Assembly: GCA_012517205.1 (NCBI GenBank)
Contig: JAAYVL010000022.1
Span: forward strand, 21,384 to 85,383
Direction: 5' to 3'
Origin: Verrucomicrobiota bacterium
GTDB taxonomy: Bacteria > Verrucomicrobiota > Verrucomicrobiia > Limisphaerales > UBA8199
DNA: 64,000 nt
Shown here: one piece after another, positions 38,876 to 47,610 of the stretch
Layout: every line of letters begins with the position of its first letter
Numbering within the stretch: position 1 is the first letter of the stretch
Position numbers and translations under genes: made by a program
Notes under the pieces: generated by a model
Told to the model about the DNA's origin: nothing
Seen by the model: the letters and a program-made list of their open reading frames with translations, nothing else
Database searches by the model: none

Positions 38876-41194
38876 TTACGGAACCGCCAGTTCCAGGATG
38901 CGGGCGGCCCGGGGGGGCAGCTCCATTTCCATTTCGGAGCCGAGCTGGCGCAGGGTGCCAAGCTGCCGACGGCCGGTTTCATCCAGCAGATGGACCCGGG
39001 CGCGGCGCGGCAGGCCGTAGCGGTCGGCGGGGAAGTGGAGAGTGACGCGGGTGGGTTCGTCCGCGATGCTGACAATCGCGATGCCCACCTTGCCGTCCGG
39101 CGCCTGCCAGGCGGCGGCCAGCGCCAGCGGGCTGGTTTTCTGGAATGCCGTCAGGCCTCCCTCCCGCCCGGCGTAGATCGAGAGGCGCGACATGTCCAGG
39201 GTGGCCGTCGGGGCCTGGAGCCGCGGGGGGCGCAGGAAGGTTCCGCGCAGGAGATAATTTTCGGCGCGGTGGCGGAGGCGCGCCAGGCGCAGCACAAAGT
39301 CCAATTCCTCGGCGCGCTCGGTCAACTGGTTCGGGAGGAAATTGGCCAGGGTGGGTTGCTGCCCCCAGACAAAGGCCCGCGCCTGTTCGAGGCAGAATTG
39401 GCGGGCATATTTCCGGTCGAGGAGCTTGAGCGGCTCGGCGGGCGCGGACTCTGCCGGCCACAGGTCGTCGTAGGGCGGCATGGTCAGCGAAGCGTAGTTG
39501 CCATAGGTGATGGCGAAAGGATGGTACACCGCCGGCCAGAACGGAAGGGGATCCCAGCCATCGGGGGCGGCGTAGCGTTCGCGGCTGATTTCCAGGCCGA
39601 GCATCAGATCGAGGTAGGGCAGCCAGCATTCGCCGCAACCCTCCCCCGCCAGCACCACCGGCTCGCGGCGGTCGGCGCAGCGGCGGCGGATGTCCGCCTG
39701 GAGCGCCTGGAACCCTTTCATCCAGTAAACGCCGCCGCCCACGGGGTGTCCGTGCTGGGGGTCGAAACACGCCAGGCTGGTGCAGGCCTGGTCCATGTAG
39801 ATGCCGTTCACGCCCAGTTCCTGGACCGCGCGCTCGGCCAGGCCGGCGTATTTATCCCGCCAGAAGGCGGTGCCCATGCACATCGTCGCGCAGGGTTGGC
39901 GGGTGAAGGTGTTATAGACTTCCGGGTGAATCTGGCCGTCCGGGCCTTTGACGGCGAACCGCGCGGCGGCTTCATTGGTCCAGCTTGGGGTGGTCATGCC
40001 CCAGAGCCGCTGGTTCATATACACCAGGGTGCGGATGTCTTTGGCCTGCGCGCGGGTCAAGGCGTTGGTGAAACTCTCGGCGCCCTCGCGGGGCGGCAGG
40101 TATTCCGGGAAACCGGCGTCGTAGGAGCAGCCATGCCACCAGTGCCAGAAGACGCTGACCGGCAGGCCCAGTTTTTCCCGCAGAACCATCGCCGGTTCGA
40201 GCACGCCCGGCGAGCGGCCGCGGTTCCAGACCCACAGCGCGGTGTTAAGCGCCCAGTCGGACACCCGGCCGCGCGCCAGCCGGCTTTCCCGGGCCCAGGG
40301 CTGGTTGGTTGCCCAGGCGCGGTAGCGCTCGGCGGCTGTGAACCAGTCGCCGGTGAAAGTCCCGAGTTGGACGGCGTAAGGCAGGCGCCAGGCCGGGACC
40401 GCTGCCGGGCGGCGCTCGGGCAGGTGCGCGATTTCGCAGTGCAGGCGGTTTTCGCGGTCGCCGAAGAACGCAAAGTCTTTGTTGAACCCGGCGGTATCGT
40501 TGCAGGCCACATACAGCCCCGGCCCATCCTGTTGGTAAAACGCCAGGCATTGCAGGGACAGATGGCCGGGATAGCTCCATTGGAACCGCCGCCCGTTCCC
40601 CGCCGGGCCGGCAAAGACCTGGCGCGGCTCGGTGGCGAGATACCCCATCCATGCCGGCACGGCCAGCCGCTCGTTGGCTTGGCACGGGATGTTTATGATG
40701 CGCGGAAAGCGGACGTGGGTGAGGCTCAATGCATTCAGACCGCTGACCGCCAGTTCCCAGTGGCTCATGGGTTGCCCGGCGTCCAGCCGCACCACCGCTT
40801 CCACGCGCAGTTCCGGCGCCGCCGGCAGTCCAAACTTTTCCCAGGTCAGGCGCAGCCCGGAGGGCTTGCGGTCAAGCGGTTGGGCGCGAAAGGACTGCGC
40901 GGATGACGCCGTCAGGGTCTGGTTGGCCGGCGCGAGCGTTAATTCCCAGAGCGGCGCTCCGGAGGGCATCGTGCCCGCAAAGTTCTGGCGCGTATGCGCG
41001 TCGGTGAACTCCACCAGGTCCCCGTGCTCGGGGCTGAAAGCGATTATCAGCCGGTCATTGGCGAGCCGGCAGGTGTTGGCATCCGCAGAGGCAAGGGGGG
41101 GGCCTGGCAGCGCAAGCAGCAGCACCAGGGCCGCGCGGCCCGGATGGGTCAGCACCAAAGGGTTCACGAAGTTATGAAGTGTGGGCAGTTTCAT
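38876..41194 (-). CDS. DUF6259-like secreted putative glycoside hydrolase
   Basis: A 772-residue protein with a signal peptide (LVLLLALPGPPLASA). It begins with a galactose-mutarotase-like sandwich (CRLANDRLIIAFSPEHGDLVEFTD...). A barrel follows with GTFTGDWFTAAERYRAW, LPVSVFWHWWHGCSYDAGFPEYLPP, GVNGIYMDQACTSLACFD and PVVLAGEGCGECW. This resembles the domain I know as DUF6259, seen in many verrucomicrobial secreted proteins. The MDQ and GEG acidic residues are plausible catalytic acids. The start at the second Met (41194) is chosen for a normal signal peptide; an upstream ATG at 41215 is possible. Confidence 0.72.
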   Translation of the reverse strand: MKLPTLHNFVNPLVLTHPGRAALVLLLALPGPPLASADANTCRLANDRLIIAFSPEHGDLVEFTDAHTRQNFAGTMPSGAPLWELTLAPANQTLTASSAQSFRAQPLDRKPSGLRLTWEKFGLPAAPELRVEAVVRLDAGQPMSHWELAVSGLNALSLTHVRFPRIINIPCQANERLAVPAWMGYLATEPRQVFAGPAGNGRRFQWSYPGHLSLQCLAFYQQDGPGLYVACNDTAGFNKDFAFFGDRENRLHCEIAHLPERRPAAVPAWRLPYAVQLGTFTGDWFTAAERYRAWATNQPWARESRLARGRVSDWALNTALWVWNRGRSPGVLEPAMVLREKLGLPVSVFWHWWHGCSYDAGFPEYLPPREGAESFTNALTRAQAKDIRTLVYMNQRLWGMTTPSWTNEAAARFAVKGPDGQIHPEVYNTFTRQPCATMCMGTAFWRDKYAGLAERAVQELGVNGIYMDQACTSLACFDPQHGHPVGGGVYWMKGFQALQADIRRRCADRREPVVLAGEGCGECWLPYLDLMLGLEISRERYAAPDGWDPLPFWPAVYHPFAITYGNYASLTMPPYDDLWPAESAPAEPLKLLDRKYARQFCLEQARAFVWGQQPTLANFLPNQLTERAEELDFVLRLARLRHRAENYLLRGTFLRPPRLQAPTATLDMSRLSIYAGREGGLTAFQKTSPLALAAAWQAPDGKVGIAIVSIADEPTRVTLHFPADRYGLPRRARVHLLDETGRRQLGTLRQLGSEMEMELPPRAARILELAVP

Positions 41195-41479
41195 CTGGCC
41201 GCAAGGCTGGCTCAAACGGAAGGCCTGAACAATAAAAAACCGGCGGCGGGCAGTTGGGGCGGGGAAGGTTCTTTCTGGGGCGGCGTGCGCACCGCAGGCT
41301 GCATTGGCGCCGCCGGGAACCGCAGTCGCCGGCCTTTTCCTGCTCGACTTGGGGCGCCACCATCGCTTACGTTGCGCCTTGCCGTGGGCATGCCTGGCGC
41401 ATTATCCGAATGGGGGCGGAAAAGTGGAACGAGATAGCGAAGAGCGTGTCTAACTTTCCCAAGCGCAGGCTTTGCGGGT

Positions 41480-41556
41480 GCGTCCGTAGCTCAATTGGAT
41501 AGAGCTTCTGACTTCGGATCAGAAGGTTGCAGGTTCGAGTCCTGCCGGACGCGCCA
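41480..41556 (+). tRNA. tRNA-Arg (anticodon TCG)
   Basis: A 77-nt cloverleaf with a 7-bp acceptor stem (GCGTCCG with CGGACGC). The D arm contains AGCTCAATTGGATAGAGC and the anticodon stem-loop TCTGACTTCGGATCAGA shows TCG at the loop centre. The T arm has GGTTCGAGTCC, followed by a G discriminator and an encoded CCA. It reads codon CGA and, with modification, may read others. It is a single gene with no neighbouring tRNA. Confidence 0.97.
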
Positions 41557-41820
41557 GTTAAGAATGGAGTAGCTTGAGGAGAACCGGCCCGTTTCGCACA
41601 AGCCGCAATTTAACCGTTAGCTTGCTGGGCACTGCGATGGGGCAGAACCTTGCCGGCCTGCGGGTTGCGGTTTTTGTCGGCGTGGTTTCGGTTTTTGCCG
41701 CTAAGTATGAAGAAGGCCACGGCTCCGGGCTTGTGGGGGCTGGCTATACCGGGACGAGCCGAGAGCGAGTTGGGCGGATTCCAGGCTTGCGCGTTGGTGG
41801 GGAATGTTCAGACTTGGCGT

Positions 41821-42855
41821 ATGCGAATGAATACAAACTTGGGCGGCATTCTGGCGGGAGTGTTAATGGCGTCCTCCTTGTTTGCCCAGCAGGCGACGGA
41901 CCCATACATGGGCGATTGGCAGGGCGAGATCAGCGTCAATGATGAATCCCAAAAGGTGGGGGTTTATATGATCCCGCTGGGCGGGGGAAAGTACGAGGCG
42001 CGGCTGGTATCAGATTTTCTTCAGCGCGGACCGTATCTTTACCGGTTGAAAGGTGAGATTCGCGACGGGCAGGTCAGGTTCATGGATGACATCCCCTTTG
42101 ATATAAGCCGGGTGTTTGGCACCACGGGAAACGGGGTGGTGCTAAGCGCGGCTTTGTGGTCCGGCGCTGTTGAGGGCGGGAACGCCCGGGGGACGATGGC
42201 GGGCCGGTTGCGCGGCACTTTTGAATGGAAGCAGACACAACGGATATCGCCGGAACTGGGCAAGGCGCCCCCGGCGGGAGCGATAGTGCTTTTTGACGGG
42301 AAGAACCTGGACCAGTGGCGGCACCGCGAGGAGGGCAAGCCGGTGAAATGGAAGGTGCTGCCCGATGGGGTGATGGAAGTAAACGGCGGTGACATCATGT
42401 CCCGGGAGAAGTTCCTCGATCAGCGGGTTCACCTGGAGTTCCGATTGCCGTATATGCCGACCGCCTTTGGCCAGGGCCGGGCTAACAGCGGAGTTTATTT
42501 GCAGGGACGCTACGAGGTGCAGGTGCTGGACAGTTACGGGCTGGAAGGGCAGGACAACGAATGCGGCGGCGTTTACACCGTGAGCCGGCCCCGGGTGAAT
42601 ATGTGCGCCCCGCCGTTGCAATGGCAGTCGTATGATATCACGTTTACGGCTGCCAAATTCGATGCCGCCGGCAAGAAGACCGCCCGGGCGCGGATTACGG
42701 TGGTGCATAACGGTGTCGTGGTGCAGGATAACCTGGAGCTGCCGGGCGTCACGGGAGGCGCGCTGAATGACCGGGAGAACGAGCCGGGGGGCCTTTTGCT
42801 GCAGGACCACGGCAATCCGGTGCAGTATCGCAATATCTGGGTGGAAAAGCGATAG
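41821..42855 (+). CDS. Secreted DUF1080 (3-keto-disaccharide hydrolase-type) protein
   Basis: A 344-residue protein with a signal peptide (MNTNLGGILAGVLMASSLFAQ). An extra N-terminal domain of about 120 residues (MGDWQGEISVNDESQKVGVYM...) precedes the DUF1080 concanavalin-like fold (IVLFDGKNLDQWRHREEGKPVKWKVLPDGVMEV, QRVHLEFRLPY, NSGVYLQGRYEVQVLDSYG, LQDHGNPVQYRNIWVEK). Members of this family hydrolyse 3-keto-glycosides. The start at 41821 gives a proper signal peptide; longer open sequence upstream lacks one. It follows tRNA-Arg by 264 bp. Confidence 0.85.
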   Translation: MRMNTNLGGILAGVLMASSLFAQQATDPYMGDWQGEISVNDESQKVGVYMIPLGGGKYEARLVSDFLQRGPYLYRLKGEIRDGQVRFMDDIPFDISRVFGTTGNGVVLSAALWSGAVEGGNARGTMAGRLRGTFEWKQTQRISPELGKAPPAGAIVLFDGKNLDQWRHREEGKPVKWKVLPDGVMEVNGGDIMSREKFLDQRVHLEFRLPYMPTAFGQGRANSGVYLQGRYEVQVLDSYGLEGQDNECGGVYTVSRPRVNMCAPPLQWQSYDITFTAAKFDAAGKKTARARITVVHNGVVVQDNLELPGVTGGALNDRENEPGGLLLQDHGNPVQYRNIWVEKR

Positions 42856-43077
42856 CCGGTTAAGGAATGGGGTTTTGACCGCGGCAGCGCAAGGAAATGT
42901 TCTGGTTGGGGATTGGCGGCCAATGGCAGGGATACGGCGATGCCGGGGAAATCCCGCCGCGGCGCGAGGGTTGTCTTGGGGGTGATTTAATGCTAGGCGC
43001 CAGCGGGAAGTTCTGGAATGAAAAACATGGCTTAGTCCGTGACAGGGCTGGAGCTTTCGGCTAGGATGGGGTGTTGC

Positions 43078-44466
43078 ATGCTTTGGGTGACGTTACGACA
43101 GCTAAAGTCCGGGACGGCAGCGACGCGCAGAAAGGCAGCGCAGGAGCTTTCGCAGGATCCTAAAGCGCGCACATTGAGCGCGTTGGCAACGGCGGCGTTG
43201 ACCGATTCCGATGTGGAAGTGCGGCGGATAGCGGCGACGGCGTTGGGACGGTCGGAGCACCCCGGACGCTATGAACCGCTGCTGAAGGCGCTGGAGGACA
43301 AAGACCCGGAGGTGATTCGGGCGGCCCTGTTCGGCTTGCGAAAGATCGTTGACGAGCGGGTGTTGGTCGAATTGGTGCGCCTGCTCCGCCACCCGAATTT
43401 TCACGTGCGCGTCGGGGCGGCGCAAGCGATTGATACCGTGCGATGGACGCCCAAAGACCGGGAGGAACGCATCTGGTTTCAAAACGCCAAGGGATGGTAC
43501 CGGCGGGCCGCGGCGGCCGGGGTTGACGCGCTTCCGGCGTTGCAATTGACGATTCAAACAGGGCCGGTTCAGGCGGCGGCCGGGGCGGTGGAAGCCCTTG
43601 GCCAGATTTCCGATCCGCGCATAATCAAGTTGTTGCGTTCAGCGTTGCAAGCCGAAGAGCCGACGGTGCGGGTTGCCGCGGTGGATGCGTTGGGAAAGGT
43701 TGGCGGAGGCGAGGCTGTGGATGCGCTGACCACCAGCCTGCGCAACAGCCATCCGCAGGTGCGAGTTGCGGCCGCGCAAGCGCTGGGGGTGTTGAGAGCC
43801 GCGGAGGCCATCGGCCCGATTTGCAAACTGCTGCGTGACAAGGAATGGGAGGTTCGCCAGGAAGCCGCCATCGCTCTTGGCCGGTTCAACAACCCGGCGG
43901 CCTGCGAACCGCTGGCGAGCGCGCTCAATGATACGGATGCCGATGTGCGCGAAGCGGCGGCGATGGCGCTAGGACGGATCGGCGATCGTCGCGGGGTGGC
44001 GCCGTTGATCCTGGCTTTGAAAGATGAGGTTACCAGCGTGCGGCGGATTGCCGCGGCCAGTCTCGCCCGTATTGATCCGGACTGGGCCTCGCTGCCGGAA
44101 ACGCGCGGGGTGGCGGAGCAATTAAAGCTGGCCATCCAGGATGCAGAGCCGGCGATTCGATTCTTTGTCGCCCAATTACTGGTGAATCTGGGAGAGATGG
44201 CGGCGGACCACACGTTTGAATTTACGCCCGAGGACCATTTGGGTTCGCCGGCGATAAAACGCAAGCGCATGGCGACTCATCTCTTCATCGGCATGCTGGA
44301 GGATCCGGATCGGGATGTCCGCCAGGCCGCTGCCGAAGCGCTCGGGCGTTTGGGCGGCGAACGGGCCCGGCAGGCGCTGGCACGCACCGCGGCCGATGTG
44401 GACGGGGATGTGGCCGCGGCGATACAAATGGCACTGCAGGCGCTCGGAACTGAGAGCGGCAGCTAA
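43078..44466 (+). CDS. HEAT-repeat protein
   Basis: A 462-residue all-helical solenoid with about 11 HEAT/PBS-lyase-like repeats of about 31 residues (for example DSDVEVRRIAATALGR, EPTVRVAAVDALGK, HPQVRVAAAQALGV, EWEVRQEAAIALGR, DADVREAAAMALGR, DRDVRQAAAEALGR). It has no signal peptide or enzyme motif, so it is probably a cytosolic scaffold. The ATG at 43078 follows GGATGGGG and is preferred; GTG at 43039 and ATG at 43066 are alternatives. It is the first gene of a three-gene operon, with a 6-bp gap to the response regulator. Confidence 0.88.
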   Translation: MLWVTLRQLKSGTAATRRKAAQELSQDPKARTLSALATAALTDSDVEVRRIAATALGRSEHPGRYEPLLKALEDKDPEVIRAALFGLRKIVDERVLVELVRLLRHPNFHVRVGAAQAIDTVRWTPKDREERIWFQNAKGWYRRAAAAGVDALPALQLTIQTGPVQAAAGAVEALGQISDPRIIKLLRSALQAEEPTVRVAAVDALGKVGGGEAVDALTTSLRNSHPQVRVAAAQALGVLRAAEAIGPICKLLRDKEWEVRQEAAIALGRFNNPAACEPLASALNDTDADVREAAAMALGRIGDRRGVAPLILALKDEVTSVRRIAAASLARIDPDWASLPETRGVAEQLKLAIQDAEPAIRFFVAQLLVNLGEMAADHTFEFTPEDHLGSPAIKRKRMATHLFIGMLEDPDRDVRQAAAEALGRLGGERARQALARTAADVDGDVAAAIQMALQALGTESGS

Positions 44467-44472
44467 GACGAT

Positions 44473-45537
44473 ATGCAAGAGAACGACCCGCAGCACCATC
44501 AATTTTTGATTATCGATGACGATGCACAGTTCCTGGCGGCCATCGGGGCTTCGTTCAAGGAATTGTCCGGGGGGCGATGGGCGATTCGAACGGCGACCAA
44601 CCACTCCCAGGCCCTGGAGCACTTGAAAGCGCACCCGATGAATTTGGTGGTGCTGGATGTCGAGATGCCGGTTATGGACGGCGTCGAGTTCCTGCGCCTG
44701 CTGGGACGCACCCATCCGGGGCAGCAGGTGGTCATGCTTTCGGAACGCATGGAGGAAACCGTGCGCCAGACTTGCCTGGACCTGGGGGCGATCTTGTTCC
44801 TGGCCAAGCCGTCTTCGCCGGAAGATTTTCACAACCTGTTTATCACGTTGGATTCCCTGGCGACGGCGCGGTCGGCATCGGGATTCCGCGGAGTCATGCA
44901 GCAGGTGGGGTTGGATGATGTGTTGCAAATGGAGTGCCTGGCTCGCAAGTCGTCTATTTTGAAGGTGACCACCGGCAAGCGGCAGGGGCAGATATATATT
45001 AGCGAGGGAGAGATTATTCACGCGCAAACCGGGCAATTGGAGGGGGAAATGGCGTTATACGGCCTGCTGGCTTTAAAGGGCGGCGAATTCAAGCTCCAGC
45101 CCTTTGCCGAGCCGGCCCGTCGCACCATTTCCGGGCAATACCAATTCCTGCTGATGGAAGCAGCGCGGCTGCGGGATGAGGGCGAATTGCAGCCGGGGCG
45201 GGGGTTCGGCGGGCTGGGGCGCCCAGCGGACTTTGGCGCGACGTCGTTCGATGCTTCCGCCCCCACAGAAGCCCGCGGAACTCAGATCGAGGAGGTGCTG
45301 CTCTGCTCGAATGCCCGGGAAGTCCTTTACGAGTCCAAGTGTGAGTCCATTGAAAACCGCCTGGAACTGTTTGCCAAACTTGAGCAACAGGCGAACCAGG
45401 CGGCCAAAGGCACGCCCAGCGGACGATTCCACCGGATGTGGATGAGCACCGGCAGCAGCCGGATGCTGGTTCAAATCCAGCCTGCCTTCAAACTATTGGT
45501 GCGCAGCGCGTTGCCACCCGCCTCCGACGCCGAATGA
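44473..45537 (+). CDS. Response regulator with DUF4388 (PATAN-like) domain
   Basis: A 354-residue protein. Residues about 10-125 form a receiver with the acidic pair DDD, the phospho-Asp in LVVLDVEMPVMDG, and a Lys in LFLAKPSS. A DUF4388-type domain follows at about 135-230 (VMQQVGLDDVLQMECLARKSSILKVTTGKRQGQIYISEGEIIHAQTGQLEGEMALYGLLALKGGEFKL). A low-complexity linker and a charged helical tail (ESIENRLELFAKLEQQANQAA) end it. Such fusions are known in gliding and polarity signalling in other bacteria. Its stop overlaps the next gene (ATGA). Confidence 0.85.
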   Translation: MQENDPQHHQFLIIDDDAQFLAAIGASFKELSGGRWAIRTATNHSQALEHLKAHPMNLVVLDVEMPVMDGVEFLRLLGRTHPGQQVVMLSERMEETVRQTCLDLGAILFLAKPSSPEDFHNLFITLDSLATARSASGFRGVMQQVGLDDVLQMECLARKSSILKVTTGKRQGQIYISEGEIIHAQTGQLEGEMALYGLLALKGGEFKLQPFAEPARRTISGQYQFLLMEAARLRDEGELQPGRGFGGLGRPADFGATSFDASAPTEARGTQIEEVLLCSNAREVLYESKCESIENRLELFAKLEQQANQAAKGTPSGRFHRMWMSTGSSRMLVQIQPAFKLLVRSALPPASDAE

Positions 45538-45884
45538 ATAACGCACTGGAGACCTTTCTTTCGTCGCGCCTGCCGATAGCCGGCCTGGTCGCGTATAGCA
45601 TCCACCTGCCGGATCGTGTGCTCGAGGTCCAATGCCTGAGCAAGTCTTTTTATCCCTCGGCGGCGGAGGATATGCTGACGGGCCTGGTTTATGCCGGGCA
45701 AACCCTTTTACCTGCCAACCAGCAAGCGGCCCACTACTGCTGGGTCTTTGATTGTATTCGGGTTTACGTTGCAGCTCGATCGGATGGAACCAGCCTCGCG
45801 CTGCTGGTCGAAAATAATCCCGGAGCAGAGATGGATCGAATCAAAGATACCCTGACTGCCTTTATTGAGCAGCCATCGTCTTGA
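45534..45884 (+). CDS. Small protein with Roadblock/LC7-like pattern
   Basis: A 116-residue protein starting MNNALETFLSSRLPIAGLVAYSIHLPDRVLEVQC. The C-terminus is SLALLVENNPGAEMDRIKDTLTAFI. The order of an opening helix, a strand with GLVAYS, a middle helix and a closing strand-helix resembles Roadblock/LC7 modules that regulate small GTPases, but the likeness is weak and no family was confirmed. The ATG overlaps the stop of the response regulator (ATGA), so translation is coupled. It probably acts with the two genes upstream. Confidence 0.65.
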   Translation: MNNALETFLSSRLPIAGLVAYSIHLPDRVLEVQCLSKSFYPSAAEDMLTGLVYAGQTLLPANQQAAHYCWVFDCIRVYVAARSDGTSLALLVENNPGAEMDRIKDTLTAFIEQPSS

Positions 45885-46017
45885 GCCTGTCGACCAAGGG
45901 AGATTCCGGGTGGGAATGACGTCCGCACGATGCGACGGAGAAGCGATTAATCAACTGTCAGCATTGGCAGGCGTGCTGGAGTTCAGCGGTGCTCCGCGCG
46001 CCCTTCGGGGATGCCCA

Positions 46018-46338
46018 TCATTTGTTGGCAAACTCGGTGGTGTCAAAATACACGGTTCGCGTCTGACCTTCCGCCGTGGCAATCTCAAACACGGCATATT
46101 GCCGGTTGGCCAGGGTTTGCGTTGACTCCTTCGCCGCGCGATATCCTGGATAAGTTCGCTCCAGCCACAATCTTTGTGCCAGAATGCCTGCTTCCCGGCA
46201 GTGCGCTTCACGAATGAGGATGGCCTGCTCGTACGAAGAACCATCGCCGCCCTGGTAAGCTATCGGGTTGACGGAGGTTCGCGAAGTCTGGCAGCCGACT
46301 GCCAGGAGGGCGAGACATGCTATTATCAGTATTCTCAT
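46018..46338 (-). CDS. Small lipoprotein
   Basis: A 106-residue lipoprotein. The signal peptide MRILIIACLALLAVGC has a lipobox (AVGC) with Cys at residue 16. The mature part (SSYEQAILIREAHCREAGILAQRLWLERTYPGYRAAKESTQTL... then YAVFEIATAEGQTRTVYFDTTEF) has a helix-rich start and a beta end. The start at 46338 gives a normal lipoprotein signal; an upstream open frame is rejected. Function is unknown. It is monocistronic. Confidence 0.75.
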   Translation of the reverse strand: MRILIIACLALLAVGCQTSRTSVNPIAYQGGDGSSYEQAILIREAHCREAGILAQRLWLERTYPGYRAAKESTQTLANRQYAVFEIATAEGQTRTVYFDTTEFANK

Positions 46339-46724
46339 AACCAGCGTTGCTTTCTCAGTTTGAGCAGGGCACAACGTGTGCCACGCGTTTTCTGGCGCAA
46401 AATTGCGAATCCGGGCGGCTAAATTTGCCAAAAACACCTCTGCCAGAGAGGTTCAACCCCGCGAACGCCGGTTTTTTCCGCCTCTCCGGCGTGTAATTTC
46501 GCAAAACTGATAATTTGACGATCAGGATTCCGCGGACTGTTCTCGGGAAGTCCGAACAGGTTTGCCAGCCTCCGGCGGCGGCCCCGGGTATTTATAAGAC
46601 CCAGTTGTTTGCGCGCGCACAGCGCCCGGGGAGCCTGCTTCAGCCGCGTAACGCCATAGGGGAAAAGGGTCGCTGCTTTCTACGCTGGCCGCAACCCGGA
46701 GGCGGGAGCCACAAAGCCGAGAGG
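46339..46724. other. Intergenic region upstream of the lipoprotein gene
   Basis: This 386-bp spacer has no convincing gene. It holds a GC stem with a T-tract (CGCCGG...CCGGCG around 46467-46492), a short AT-rich tract (about 46496-46514), and the long nested stems of the possible RNA at 46568-46703. Confidence 0.4.
46568..46703. other. Possible structured RNA or DNA hairpin array
   Basis: Long-range pairing is visible: GCCTCCGG (46568-46575) with CCGGAGGC (46696-46703), and GCGGCC (46578-46583) with GGCCGC (46687-46692). Within this are CCCCGGG (46582-46588) pairing with CCCGGGG (46625-46631), and a small GGGT...ACCC hairpin. The nested stems and absence of a good reading frame hint at a non-coding RNA of about 135-200 nt on either strand. 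It does not match 6S, tmRNA, SRP or RNase P signatures that I know. Some of the pairing could be chance in GC-rich DNA. Confidence 0.3.
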
Positions 46725-47510
46725 CTAGGCGGCAGTGGGACCGTTTGAAGATGCCGGCGCAACGCCGATGATCCGCTCGTCGTTGGTGGCAATCACCGTT
46801 TGCCCCGGGGACACGATGAGAAAATCCGATTCCGGCCATTCGCCCGCGAGCAGTTGATGGAGCAACCGGAGGTCTCCCGGGATTTCGTCGTATTGCCAGC
46901 CTCGCTCCGCGCAGATCTGCCGCACCTGCTCATTTAACTTCAGGTGTTGGACTAAATCAAAGTGGATCAAGGTGCCATGCGTATAGGAATCCGCCCAGCG
47001 ATTCATTTCCGTGAGCAGGTAATCAGCCTGGCTCTCGCCGTATTTCTTCACCCATTCCTCATAATAGGTTGCCTTGATGCTGTCCTTGGTGCCGGCGGGC
47101 AGGGAAGCGCCGTCCCAGGTGGCTCCCGTTCCCCGGCGCCGGGTGGCGCATTCCAGCCAGCCGGAGGTGTAGTAGTAGGTGCCGGGCCGGGCGTCGAAGC
47201 ATTTGCGGTAGCGTTCCTTTGAGCCCAGGAAGAACGTGATGCAATCGTGCGCGCGGGGAATCACCAGCGGCGTGTGCGCCGTCGTCAACCCGGGGAGGAT
47301 GCTGCTGCATAACCCGTAGCCAAGCAGGATTGCGTCGTACCTGCCGGCGGGCACGGCATCAATGCGCTTCTGGATTTCCGCGCGCCCCGCCCCGGGAATA
47401 TCATGATAGCCCTGGGTCAGGAAGTCGAAGTCAACCAGGTTCTGCGACTGGGATGCGGCATGGCAGAGCTCGCGAAAGGCAATCTCGCAGGCGATGACGT
47501 GGAAGAACAT
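46725..47510 (-). CDS. DUF1638 domain protein
   Basis: A 261-residue cytosolic protein with the DUF1638 pattern: HVIACEIAFRELCHAAS near the start, DAILLGYGLCSSILPGL, VIPRAHDCITFFLGSKERY, TYYYTSGWLECA, and FLIVSPGQTVIATN near the end. Cys residues in GYGLCS, HDC and WLEC could bind metal or a cofactor. Relatives often lie near corrinoid or methylamine-utilisation genes, but none is visible here. Biochemical role is unknown. Confidence 0.85.
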   Translation of the reverse strand: MFFHVIACEIAFRELCHAASQSQNLVDFDFLTQGYHDIPGAGRAEIQKRIDAVPAGRYDAILLGYGLCSSILPGLTTAHTPLVIPRAHDCITFFLGSKERYRKCFDARPGTYYYTSGWLECATRRRGTGATWDGASLPAGTKDSIKATYYEEWVKKYGESQADYLLTEMNRWADSYTHGTLIHFDLVQHLKLNEQVRQICAERGWQYDEIPGDLRLLHQLLAGEWPESDFLIVSPGQTVIATNDERIIGVAPASSNGPTAA

Positions 47511-47610
47511 GAGGGAGGCGGCGGCTGACAGGATAAAGGCGCGAAGCTGCCGGGGCGAATGCGAGCAGGTTCCGATTTAACCCGGTTGTTCCATGCGCAG
47601 CCCGGGCAGT

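Noticed and set aside
46568-46703. 6S, tmRNA, SRP or RNase P RNA
   Set aside because: The paired stems do not follow the conserved core of any of these; kept only as an unassigned structured candidate.
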